From NCBI RefSeq assembly GCF_003573695.1, contig NC_039360.1, forward strand, positions 125,140,336 to 125,204,335: 64,000 bases of DNA, read 5' to 3'. Position numbers and translations under genes: made by a program. Origin of the DNA: Papaver somniferum. Lineage: Eukaryota > Streptophyta > Magnoliopsida > Ranunculales > Papaveraceae. Within the stretch, counting starts at the first letter, position 1. Each line of letters begins with the position of its first letter. The notes below the pieces were generated by a model. The model was not told the DNA's origin. It ran no database searches and saw nothing but the letters and a program-made list of their open reading frames with translations. Shown here piece by piece: positions 35,322 through 45,934 of this stretch.

Positions 35322-35667
35322 CCCGCTACACAGCTGGTCAAATAATAAGAGAAAGAGACCCGCTAAACAACTGGTCATATCAGTTTTTTTTTTCTTGACC
35401 CGCTCAACAGCTGATCATAATATGCAAAAAAAAAAAAGACCCGCTACACAGCTGGTCATCACCCTAACAATCATAATAATAATAATTTTTTTAGACCCGC
35501 TACACAGCTAGTCATAATAAGAAAAAATACGTAAAAACAGACCCGCTACACAGCTGGTCATAACCCTAACAACAATTTTTTTTTATTATTTTTTTAAAGA
35601 TCCGCTACACAGCTGGTCATAATATAATATACCTACAATCCTACAATACCCGCTCAACAGCTGATCA
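35322..35667 (-). repeat. Array of eight 19-bp CCCGCTACACAGCTGGTCA repeats
   Basis: Copies start at 35322, 35359, 35399, 35440, 35496, 35542, 35601 and 35649, spaced 37-59 bp apart. The spacers are variable A/T-rich stretches, several with homopolymer runs. Two copies (35399 and 35649) share the variant CCCGCTCAACAGCTGATCA. The core CAGCTG is palindromic. The array lies between the short ORF and the polypurine tract of the element. Confidence 0.9.
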
Positions 35668-35968
35668 CGATTTGCAAGAAGATTCCTGAAAAAATAAAGT
35701 AAAAAGTTAACCACTCCCCCACACTTAAACATTACATTGTCCTCAATGTAATTGAGTCATCCAACGCAAAACTTAAGATGGGAAATTCATCAGATGCAAA
35801 AAGTAAACGAAAATATAAAAAATAAAATAAAAATACACCTTCTGGAATATACAAAAAGGATCCCCATAAACTAACAACCTGAAAATTTACAACATTTACA
35901 AATGACAGTTTCACACTTATGTTATAACGATGCGGAGACACTGAAACTATCAAAAACAGAGACTTACC

Positions 35969-36574
35969 TCAAAACCAAGTTTTTACAACACAAGGAAGTG
36001 CGTAAAGAACATAATATGGGGATACTACTGGGACTGTGGAAACATCAATTGGTTCATGCACGATTTCGGGAATAGGCAAATCCTCTGGGTATTTAGATGC
36101 AAAGTACTCCAACAAAATTTTAGAAGCACACAATTCTAACCCTAAATTAGGTAACTTTTGGAAGTTTAGGGGACTAGAAACAACCTCTAAGTTCGGTGAA
36201 TTATCTTGTGGGATAGATTCATCTATGGAATTAGGAAAATCATCTACACAATCATCCACATGGTCATCCACAAATTCTGTCTGGAACAGAGAGTCACTAC
36301 AAGACTGATCATCATCAGCACATAATCTTTGGCATTCCAGAATTCTCAATCTTTGTTTCAAACTAGGTGGTGTGTATTTGTAATACTTCTCATATATCAT
36401 TAGAGGAGATTCTTCACTTACCATTTGTGGAGCAAAAACTCAATATCGTTGCCTATGCTTATATTCACCAAGCGTCATCTCAGATGAGGTTACCTGATAA
36501 TTTGAATTTCTACGCTTATATTCCGCTAGCGTCATCTTAGGTGACGTCTCCTCAGAAAAAGTCATCATCCTCAT
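35969..36574 (-). pseudogene. Short acidic ORF of the non-autonomous element
   Basis: Reading from the ATG at 36574, the protein begins MRMMTFSEETSPKMTLAEYK. It has a single in-frame stop (TGA, 36442-36440) after the 44th codon and then stays open to 35969. The N-terminal part repeats a pattern three times: SPKMTLAEYKRR, SSEMTLGEYKHR and ESPLMIYEKYYK. A later segment is Asp-rich (FVDDHVDDCVDDF). The family is unknown to me and no enzyme motif is seen. Being the only coding capacity of the element, it may have a packaging or regulatory role, but that is a guess. Confidence 0.5.
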
Positions 36575-36690
36575 AAAGTCTCTGAAAAGAAATACAAAAA
36601 GAAACGCATAAAAAGGAAAAAAGAAAATCTAAAATTAAATTAAAAAACTGTACAAAATAAAAATAAACCTAAAAATTAATCTAAAAACAA

Positions 36691-36713
36691 GTCTGCGTCG
36701 GCGGGGCCAAAAA
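36691..36713 (-). other. Primer-binding site of the non-autonomous element
   Basis: Immediately inside the right LTR, the minus strand reads TTTTTGGCCCCGCCGACG and on. This resembles the TTGGCGCC-type primer sites common in plant Ty3/gypsy elements, with one G-to-C difference in the core. I did not assign the tRNA. Confidence 0.55.
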
Positions 36714-38524
36714 TTATGGAATTTCAAAGTTGTTGTAGTAAATAAGATTCGAACTCTAAGACTTGTGAAGATTAAAATTAAAGATTTAATGAAATAATTA
36801 GTTAAAGCGAGAGTTACTGGGTCTAGGATTACACCGAATTCATATCATAAGATTCAATTATTTATTCTTCAGCAATTATAGCTCAATAAACAAAAATATG
36901 GACTCTTATTTTTGCCAAGGTAGATTCTCAAAATATTAGTTATAAATCGTAAGCATGGGACATCAAACATTTAAGCAAGCATGACCCATCAAATAAAATA
37001 ATAACTAATTAAATTAAATCAAATCATAAATCAATTAAAATAAGTGCAATAGTCGTAAAAATAATAAAATAAATTCACCCATGTATGAAATTCAGATTCC
37101 TCCGTCAAGCCAGTGTTGGGGTTTAGCTATTCATGATGTAGACACTCTCAAAATATTTTTTTATATAGCTCAAATGGTGTTTACAATGAAGAAAAGGAGA
37201 AAAATAAGAGAAACCGGGAATTTGCGACGCTTAGTGGCCGTTACAAACTCACCGTTAAAATGTTCAAAGAAGCTGTTACAGAAACTATATTAGGAAAGTC
37301 GTAGAAAAACTGAAACTGCCACTAAGCCGAGAACTGTGACAGTTGTAAAACGACAGACCTGTAGCGTCGTCTGTGTTCTTCGTCTTCTACCTCTTTGCAG
37401 CAACAGAGAAGTTTCTGCAACTTCTCCTCATCGTCTGTATCCTCTCCCAACTCTCGATCCCCCTTCTCTGAGTCATGTAGCTCTTATTTAAACCCACAAC
37501 AACATCAAATCTTTGAGTTAATTACCACATATTCTCCATTATACTTTTTTATTCTCCTCGGTCTGTCACGGGAATAACTTCCCTTTTTATTCTCTTTCCA
37601 TGTCTTTTGGTGGTGTACACGACCCAAACACGTTTGTTACATGACTCTTGGATGAGTTAAACTCTATTCAGCCACGCGCTACTTCCAAAAAATACCGCAA
37701 CAGAATACCGAAAATATTTCTTACTCTGTTTTCCTTCAATCCACGTATACAACCCAAGTTTTTCCGATTCTGATGAACCTACCAATCTTGTTTTCGTGTA
37801 GTAGAAATAATCCAACCATTTCCCAACGAGAAAATCTTACGAAATCTTCTCGACTTTAATGAAGAATATCTTCCCTACACGTACTTTCTTGTTCTCTTCC
37901 ATGCAAGATTGTAGCTAAAATTAATCGATTCTGTCGAAATTATCAAACATGTCTAGACAAAACAAGATGATTCAAACAAATCCCATGAATTCTTGCTGAA
38001 AATATTTTCAGAAATCTTCGAGTTATATCACACACTGCACTTTCCTGTTTTACGAGATCTTGTTTTTCTTTCCCTTGTTTACGACTTCAACTTAACTACT
38101 AGCCATATTTGGATAAAACAGGGTATTTACAATCCAATGCCATGTCAAAATCCTAGAAAATCTCTCCCTAACTCAATCCAGAAAAGTACGCATGCACAGA
38201 TTATTCTCCCGCCAAAACTGTTCTTCCCGTGGAGAAGAAAGTTGCCCCTTAACCACTGCTGAGGTGCCGATAGCAGGTGGTTGTAAATAATAAAGAGGTT
38301 GGCCCTTGTCAATTGAGGCACCCCTTAGTAATTGAGGTGCCCCTTATCCAAAACCGAGAGTCCTAATAACATGTGTCCTCCGGGTGCCTAAACATCTTTT
38401 CGAGCCGAAATTTCCAAAAGAGCTTAATCTTCCAAAAACATCTAAACACAAGTTTATTAGTAATAAAATGAGTCCCAGCTAATGTATTTATGGGTGAAAA
38501 TGCGTCGCACTTTCGTGCTTATCA
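36714..38524 (-). repeat. 5' LTR of the non-autonomous element
   Basis: It matches 33465-35271 along its length. The outer end (TTATCA at 38519-38524) is intact and the inner end has TTATGG instead of TGATGG. Differences are scattered substitutions and short indels. Confidence 0.85.
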
Positions 38525-39398
38525 TGCATACTTATATAAACCAATACTTTATTTTTTATTTATGTTCATTATTTATATGCAGACCGCTAATGTCCTCATA
38601 TGTAGCGCCACCGCAACCCATGTACTGATTGAGAATGGGTGGCATTATCTTGCCTGCCCTCGGTGTAGCAAGAAGGTTATGGGTGATGATGGAGACCTTT
38701 GGTGCACTAAATGTGAATCCAAAGTTGAAATGCCCATCGCAAGGTAATCACCAAGAACATAGTTTTCAATCATTCCGACATGTCGAAAACTATCCACCAC
38801 TTAACCAATGCGCGGGTTGATGGTTCCTTTTTGTATCACAGGTTCATGGTCCGCTTAGAGGTGGAGGACCACACTGGCACCACGGTCTTTGTACTGGATA
38901 GTGAAGTCCAAAAATTGGTCAGTTCTACTGCAGCTGAGCTCATAGGGGCGTCATAGGTAAAGCGGCGAACTCTGTTTTCACAAAAAATGTAATTACGTCT
39001 TATTTTTTCCCGTTTATCTGTCAAACTAATGTTAAATTCAACTCTTAACATTGCAAGATAATGCAAAATCTGCGATAATATCTGGATTCTCACATATACT
39101 TCAGCAAGCTGTTGATTTCCAAATTACTCTCAATTCCTTCAACATGAAACGGAAAATACCGTCCAGCTTCACTGTTAACCACATTGACTCCCCTATCAAA
39201 GGTGTTTTTGCGAATGTGAAGGTTGAAGGGAATTCAAACATTGTTGATGGACCGCATGCAAAGAAACCTCGCCTTGACGAAACAACTGAAATGGCGGATG
39301 ATAAGGATGAAGTTGATGAATGAGTTCCGCCTCACCAACGGAATATAATTGAATAAGACATTACCTGAATATTTATTCAGTGTTGTTATTTATTTTGT

Positions 39399-41643
39399 GT
39401 TTTCATTCCAAGGATATCACTGACCCCATCTTCAGCGGACGTCTTAGTCAGGATGACAAGAAGGAAATTCCCAGTAAGGTTGGCATATGTGATGAGTGCT
39501 AAAAAGTGCATATTTCTATATATTTTTCTTGGCATTTAACTCATCTTTTGTGCATTAATTCTACATTTTATCCCATATTCTGTATTTTCTTTGTTTTCAA
39601 GAATAAATATTTTTATTAACTAATTTTGCATTTTTAGGTAATAAATAAAGTTTGGATGAATAGCGGAGCGAAAAGAGCAGAAAAGTAGTGAAAAGCCGGG
39701 AGGAATTACACAAGGAAGCCGCGAAGAATGTTGTGCACAAGACCAAAAGGCTAGAAGTGGGCTTGAAGAGGAAGAATTGTTCTTAAAGAAGATATGGGCT
39801 TGGCATATCCAAGGCCCAAAACCCTCACCCAAATCCATTTCATATATCCATACCCGTTTCCTTTTCTAGCCGTCAGATTGGATCATCTCAGCATCCTATG
39901 GTCGCAGCATCGCCAGTACATCAAAGTCTGAAGCTCCTGTTTAACACTACAGCACCTAACTCCATCTTGAGCCGTCAGTTTCGTTGTATCACGCATCCGA
40001 CGGTCGATACCAGCCTCTTCACTTGTAGCCGTTAGATTTATCTATCATTTCCGCATCCCACGGCTCAGCTTCGCTGGACATCGAATTGTCTACACCCGCT
40101 TCACACTGTAACAACCTACACCTATACCCATCGCCAAACACTCCCCTCATTCTTTCCATCGAACCCATCTTCTTCCTCCCACTCCCTCTGCAACTACTCC
40201 ACTGTCACCACCTTCTCCATCATCACCACCATTCCCTGACACCACCAAACCACTCTACTCCACCCTAAAAGCGAAACCCATCATTTCCCCCATCTTTCTA
40301 GCCGCCTACTTCATCAATCTCGCACCTTTCCTATCTCTGAAACCCTAGGTTAGAGATTGATGAATTAGGTGAAGCTAAAGAAGAAATTGAGGTGTGGGAA
40401 TGAAGCAGTGAAGTCAGAGGAAGATTGGGTCGACGTTGTGGGTAAGATTTGACCCATCAAATTAGGTGAAATCGAAACCCTAAATTCACTGTTTTGGGAT
40501 TTTTTTTGGATAAACCCTAATTTTGTAAATTAGGTATTTTTGAGAATTGGGTGTAACTATAAATAGAGTTGTGATGTGTGTGAAAGGGGGTATGCCTGGA
40601 CTAGCCAGTGTGTCACCCAAGAGCACTGGAATAGCCAGTGTCTCAAGGGTTGTAGTTCAATGCTCTGTTTATGTTCAATATTTGAATTCATGTTTCAATT
40701 ATCTTGTATGATGTATGTTTGTGTTAGCATGTTAGTCATGAGCTAAGTCTCACTAGCTGAGGCTCAGATGAAGCTTTAGTGGACTGTTAGGTAGTGGAAT
40801 GTTAGGTTAGAAGCCTTAGTTCACTGAATTGATTGAGCAATGGGAGAAATCAATGCTCACTAGTGCTTGTGATTGATTGTACTGTCAAAAGACAGTCAAT
40901 ACTAGGAGCACATCAGTTGAGCAAGCTGATTATCTTGCTATTCCCTTTTTGTATGCTTAGGATCTTAAGTTGGCCTTAACTGTCACTTAGTTCCATTAGG
41001 GATTCAACCTAAAACTACATTATTTGGCTCGGTCACAAGGGTGGATTCAAAGCCGTAGCTTAGCCCACAATTTGTTTTTACAGTCACTTGCAACTCTAAT
41101 TCTGTTATTCTTATTGCTCAGTTGAGTTTTCCTTGCTGTTTTATTTAGCTTTTGCACTTCACATCTTGCTGTGCACTGAAATCAGTGCACTGCCTTCCCT
41201 GCCCTTGGCTCATAGCCTTGGTTAGATGTTTTACCATCTCTGTTTCACTGTCACTGCAGCCTTGTGACCTTGCATTTAGTTTTGCATCAATTATCAGCAT
41301 AGTGTAACTTCATTGCACACTCCCAAGTCCCTGTGGAATGACCCTGTTCTTGCACACAAGCTACAACTGACCCTGTGCACTTGCAGGTATCACTGTAGGC
41401 ATTTATTCATCTTATTTCTTACATCTAATATAAGCCTACCAATATGCAATGACAATAAACAAATCTCAGGGACGGTATGTGAAATTTGTGGTAATCGATT
41501 TAAGAACGCCAGTGTTCAGTCATGGTTAGCTATACGTGGCTTTATCAAGATGCACGACGGATAGGCAGATGAGGTTGTTGATGCCAGAGAACGACAAAGG
41601 AACAACTACTGCGAATGTGGTCTACCCGGAAATTCTACTCTAA
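39399..41643 (+). pseudogene. Helitron/Pif1-type helicase C-terminus, interrupted by a solo LTR
   Basis: The left part (39399-39489) encodes [11 protein letters not shown] and [10 protein letters not shown]. The right part (from 41442) encodes [17 protein letters not shown] and LYVALSR, then NVVYPEILL and a stop at 41641-41643. These are the last conserved blocks of Helitron Rep/Hel and Pif1 helicases (ATP-dependent 5'-3' DNA unwinding). If the solo LTR and one ATATG copy are ignored, the reading frame is continuous through the insertion point. One extra in-frame TAG at 41527-41529 sits where the family usually has CAG (Gln). Everything upstream of the last ~100 residues is missing. It begins only about 75 bp after the stop of the RPA-like gene, in the same orientation. 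Confidence 0.82.
39490..41441 (+). mobile_element. Solo LTR (1.95 kb) of a second gypsy-type family
   Basis: It starts TGATGAGTGCTAAAAAGTGC and ends GCCTACCA. A perfect 5-bp target duplication, ATATG, flanks it at 39485-39489 and 41442-41446. TATAAATAG at 40558-40566 is a likely promoter. No internal domain is present. Reading frames inside or across its edges (for example 41313-41564) are chimeric and not genes. Confidence 0.92.
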
Positions 41644-43478
41644 ATAGCATGGATGAAATTTACTATTACTTCGTATGGGGGTGAGTATTTCTGAGTCTTG
41701 AACAAATACATGTGATTCTGCAGTTTGGGAAGGTAGAAGTTTAGACCTTTTTAGCTTATTTACATGACTAGATTTTTTTTTTTTTTTTGGATTCATAGGA
41801 CAAGACATATTTGGTTCTGTTGGTTATTAAGTTAATTTCAAAAAACAAAAAAAATTGAAACAGTTTCATATAATTGACGATGCGGTGGTGAGATCACTAA
41901 TTCAGATGGAATTAGAATTCGACAGTGCAGAGTATTAACAGGAATAACTCAATCTAATCAAGGTCTATCTGCAAAGTGTATTGTGTTCATATCATTAGTT
42001 GAAACTATTCAACAATCAAAGACGAAAAATATGGTCGAAACATACCTATTATACCAGAAAAATTAATGTATCGCCAATCAAATAACCGTTGTAGTCAATG
42101 AAAATACACAACGACAACTTATTAGAAGACACCGTCGACTAATTCGCGCTGAAACTACCCCAAACCTGCACGACAAAAATGTGTCAGAGGCTGACGTTCA
42201 AGATTTTCGGTTGTGAATGACTATGTTCGATGCTATAATTTTGAAACAACTAATCCAAGTCCTATGACCTTTTAAAAGATTCTAGAAGGAACATATATGA
42301 ATAATTCACATTGATAAAACATTGACTAGAACGTCACCATCAGATGAGAAACAAGAATCTAATATGGTTGGTTGAGCAATATTATGAAAAAGTCACTAAC
42401 TTACAAGTGCAAATCGTCCATGGACTTAGGTGATTTAAAGTCAGGGCGGATTAGTTATATGAGACAATGTCTGTTTCAATGAAATATTTAATATGTTTAC
42501 TAAATACCCATTTCTTGATTTGAAATAATTTAAAATCACCATGCATAAAATTAATCAATCAATTATCCACCCATTCAGACTTTTTCACAAACAGGGGGTG
42601 CGCTATAAAAGAACACAATAGAAAAACAATAATTTCATTGATTAACTCACATTCAAAGATATAAGAAACCAGAACCATAGCACAAAATATCATTGAACAA
42701 ATACCCAAATCAATATTGACTAGATATAATCAACTAGAAGTGTTACCATAGCTTTTTAAAGGATCTTTCATTATCTCTCCATCATTATCTCCTCTTATTG
42801 TTCACATCAAGAACGACGTTAGTAACACCATCAACTTCATTCTATATCGGAACTTCCAAGTTTTCTACCATCTAATTGAACACGGAATTTTTCATTAAAA
42901 AAAAACAAAACTGTGTGACTTGAGCGATAAAAACCAGAGGATAACATAAAGAAGAAGCCAGACGTGGTCCGACAGTAAAGCACCCCAGAATTAAACGGTG
43001 TGAAATCCGGCACGGTTCATTCCTCAGTATATATATATATATATATATATATATTAACAACGACAGAAATTGAAATTTAAGACAAGAATAACCAAACCGA
43101 AAATTTAAAGTCGATTTTTTAATGTAAAATCAAACAAAAAAAATGGGAATTTTAAAACACAAATCAGAACTAAAAAATGAATATTCACAAAATACAAATA
43201 AAAAGAAATATAGATTGGATGATTTAGTTTTGTTCTGTCAAACCAATTCATGAGATCTAATTTTGGAATTAACTGGTATATAATAGACTGAAAATCGGTT
43301 GATATATAATCGAGATAATCAATCGACAATTGAAAAGAACAAAGTATTAGACATAGAGACTTACTATTTATAAAAAATGGAATTAGTTGAGCACTAAGAG
43401 AGAAATAAACAACTTAGATCTCGAATGAATTGTTATATATCTGATTTATTTATATATTTATAAAACACGAGAGGGTGA
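41644..43478. other. Non-coding remainder of the Helitron-like locus
   Basis: It is AT-rich, with no credible protein. A (TA)n microsatellite lies at 43028-43054. A TATA-like GCTATAAAAG occurs near 42602. Nothing else is recognised. Confidence 0.4.
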
Positions 43479-43509
43479 GCCCAAGTCTAAGTCCTGGGCG
43501 ATACCCTAG
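43479..43509 (+). other. Candidate Helitron 3' terminus
   Basis: A GC-rich hairpin (GCCCA at 43479-43483, TGGGC at 43495-43499) is followed six bases later by CTAG (43506-43509) and then T. Helitrons end in CTRR preceded by a short hairpin and insert between A and T. The matching 5' TC end was not found, so the assignment is tentative. Confidence 0.4.
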
Positions 43510-44457
43510 TAATAATACAGGTTATATTTACCTATCATAAAAATATCAAACATGTAAATATTAGTAAAATACAAAACGTCGCACACATACCAATCCTCTA
43601 TATTGGGTTTTCAAGGATTGAGAAACTAATTAATTATTTGGTTTTCCAAAAAGTATCTAGGTTTTTTTCGTTGAATTTAACTTAGATTTAAGTTCATCAT
43701 ACGCTATATTTTAAATTATTTTTTTTTTGTAAATAAATAAAATTCTTACATCCTAATTGAATAAGTATTTAATTTACTCGCAAATTTTCGATTAGTCACG
43801 AACTTTTAACTACGTACCTTGAATTTGTTTCTAGAGACCAGATCCAAAAAGAATCCTGGCTTAGCAGGTTGGGGTGGTTAACACCACTTATAAATTTGCA
43901 TTGTGATTTTTTTTTTAATCTATCCAAAAAATTATGAGATAATAATAATATATAGGTTGATTGGATATGGATCAACTTTACAGATGTTAAAAGGTCTATT
44001 TGAATGGTAGTTGTCGGGTGATGGTTTGATTAAGCAATTATAATTTGTTTATTTGTGAAAAAAAGTAAAATGTGGGTACCATTAATGAAGATGCAAAATG
44101 TATTCATCATCTTCACATAAGATCAAATCTATTAGAAATCACATGAAAAATTTAAAGATTTACATATTTTTCATGGTTCAGTCATTAAAGAGACATGCAT
44201 CCATGGACCTTTGACTTTACTATCGGTTTTTGGTCAAAGAGATTGTTATAAAGCTGTTAAAGGCTTGAGGGAGGAGAACAAGATACCTCGCCAATCTACA
44301 TAAGTGTATATTTACATTAGTCAAAATTTATTTTTCTCCATAAGTCTTTTTCTTTTTCTTTTAGTGAACTTCAACTCAACATTATTTACAACTTATCCCT
44401 TCTCGAGCTTGACTGATCACTCCAGTTTCGAAAAATACGCAACTACAAAAATCTAGA
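43510..44457. other. Intergenic sequence
   Basis: It is AT-rich with homopolymer runs. No gene or repeat boundary is recognised. Confidence 0.4.
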
Positions 44458-44712
44458 TTGGTCTTTGTCAAATGCCTAGCAGAGGAAGGAGTACAACTTC
44501 ATCTTGTCAAGTTCGACTGGTTAGTTAAAGCGCACTTAGATCTTGAAAATACGAGGTGGGTGTATTTTGACATCAAACCTTTAAGCCATTTGTCTCCTTT
44601 GGATTGGGCTTCAGATGTCATTTCATATGCTTCTTATATATGTAATATGAATCATGTTGATGGTCAAGAGTGGTTTAGTTGGGTCATTAAGAGGTATTTT
44701 CTTTCTTTTTAG
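44458..44712 (+). pseudogene. Unrecognised short coding-like fragment
   Basis: An 84-codon frame is open upstream as well and reads LVFVKCLAEEGVQLHLVKFD, WLVKAHLDLENTRW and HVDGQEWFSWVIKRYF. Composition is protein-like, but no family is recognised. A second, broken version of the last block (VDGQKWAAWML, then GYFVKDLLDF) occurs at 45598-45660. That suggests two related exons or a duplicated fragment of an old gene or transposon. Confidence 0.3.
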
Positions 44713-45929
44713 CAGGATGCATAGGGTTTTACGTGGAAGAGGTAGGATTTCTGAGGAAGATATATCTTTCGTCCACATCGTGCCCGCTTGAAATGACTTG
44801 TCCCTGGTGCTCGTGCTCGCCTGGTCCTAAAAGATTGGCTGGCTTGTTCTACTGGAGACAGTCGTTCCTTGATGGACAATACGTGTTGGCGTATGAGTGT
44901 TGTTTGGTCTTTGGTGCTGGTTGGCCCCCGTCACGCGGCGACAACAAGTCCGACTACCTCTTCAGCTTCTTCCCTGAGTCGCCTTAGGAAAGACTCGTTT
45001 GGTCCCTGTGCTTATCTGTCGAAAAGTTATCGACTCTCGTCCCTTACAACGGTGAACATGTGAAATCATCCTAGCATATGTGAAGGGAAGGACTCACTCC
45101 TATGGATATGCAGGCAGCAGGATCGTGAAAGGGAGGACTCCTCCCTGTAGCCCTGCATGCCCTGGGCAGGGATAAAGTGGGTATGCTATTTTAACGGTCG
45201 CGAATGCGTAAACCCTACTATAATGGTGTGACCATCCCCTGTTCCACCCGCAACACGAAATGTGCCAAGGATTTACTACTGTCTCCGATAGGTTGCCCAG
45301 GAAGGTGACCCGGCGTAGAAACTTAACCATATTTTGGAGATAAGATCTTCACGAGATATTATCTCTGCCATACCTGGTACTTGCTACTGGAAAAGGGGCT
45401 TTGGTTATTGGTTATTGGCATGGGGTTTTATTTCACTGTGTTATTTCTTTCCAATATGTTTATTTCTTTGAGTACGTGGGATGTTATTGCACTTATGTTG
45501 GATACCCCTCGACATTAGACCTTTAAGTTAATTTACTCCTTCGGGTAGAGATTGGCAGTCAGAACATGTGTTTGTTACAGGTGTGGGGTGGAGCCTGTTG
45601 ATGGTCAGAAGTGGGCTGCTTGGATGCTTTAAGGGTATTTTGTTAAAGATCTTCTAGACTTCTTTATTGGTTGTTTTCTCTCTTATTATTGCAAGCTTTT
45701 ATTGGTACTTTCATCAACTTTTGGTAAGGGAGACTCTACTTATGTTTTTTATGTTCATGTGGAAGGTTCTCCACAACTGATTCTGTCTATATGGGCTTTT
45801 CGAAGTTTCAACATACATATCAATCTTCTTTTGGGGAGCTTGTCAGTGATCCCTTAAGCCTTTTAACTCCTCGGATATGTCTTTTCACTTTTCTTGTGGT
45901 ATACAAATCTCTGTTATCCTCAAGATTTA
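44713..45929. other. GC-richer unassigned stretch
   Basis: Between 44740 and 45340 the sequence is less AT-rich and holds overlapping open frames in three registers, none of which I recognise. From 45540 to 45929 broken coding-like sequence includes the VDGQKW block. No splice structure can be supported. Confidence 0.3.
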
Positions 45930-45934
45930 CGTTC

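Larger units (their letters stand above)
33465..38524 (-). mobile_element. Non-autonomous LTR retrotransposon with both LTRs
   Basis: The LTRs are 33465-35271 and 36714-38524 (about 1.8 kb each, a few percent apart by eye). The outer ends are TGATGG and TTATCA. A perfect 5-bp duplication TGCAT flanks it (33460-33464 and 38525-38529). Orientation is minus: a primer-binding-like TTGGCCCCGCCGACGCAG lies just inside the right LTR, and a polypurine tract (GTATGGGGGAATT on the minus strand, 35284-35272) lies just inside the left LTR. Only 1.44 kb lies between the LTRs, with no gag, protease, RT or integrase. It must have depended on another element. Confidence 0.88.
28309..39323 (+). pseudogene. 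RPA1-like (replication protein A large subunit) gene, split by LTR elements
   Basis: Coding pieces are 28309-28503, 28611-28880, 29168-29267, 29344-29474, from 29576, 38583-38743, 38842-38956 and about 39058-39323. All major junctions are GT-AG. The product resembles RPA1: OB-fold A (ITVRVTRKWEEL, SVDMVIVDKQG, LHVVIPK), OB-fold B (DVVGFLKTVTNIQLL, TTMKIALWG, LVVVCSTFVKNYQG, ADADIPEVVEMRERL), the C-terminal zinc ribbon (CPRC-x12-CTKC) and FMVRLEVEDHTGTTVF. The protein would bind single-stranded DNA. It is disabled by a 1-bp loss near 28678, stops at 29614-29616 and 38954-38956, and about 8.6 kb of LTR insertions in intronic sequence (29900-38524). RPA-like genes are typical passengers of plant Helitrons, and helicase sequence follows here. 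Confidence 0.82.

Noticed and set aside
35322..35667. CRISPR-like pattern of 19-bp repeats with spacers
   Set aside because: It lies inside a plant LTR retrotransposon; spacers are low-complexity A/T runs of uneven length and there are no cas genes. It is an intra-element repeat array.
36036..36308. Plus-strand 90-codon ORF in the non-autonomous element
   Set aside because: It is the shadow of the minus-strand acidic ORF, which agrees with the element orientation given by primer site and polypurine tract.
41313..41564. ORF with a CEICGN zinc-finger-like motif
   Set aside because: It starts inside the solo LTR and crosses its edge; in another frame the same DNA encodes the helicase blocks PVFSHG and LYVALSR, which is the better explanation.
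44733..45063. Overlapping ORFs with cysteine-rich segment (CPWCSCSPG)
   Set aside because: Three registers are open because of base composition; no metal-binding pattern or family is recognisable.
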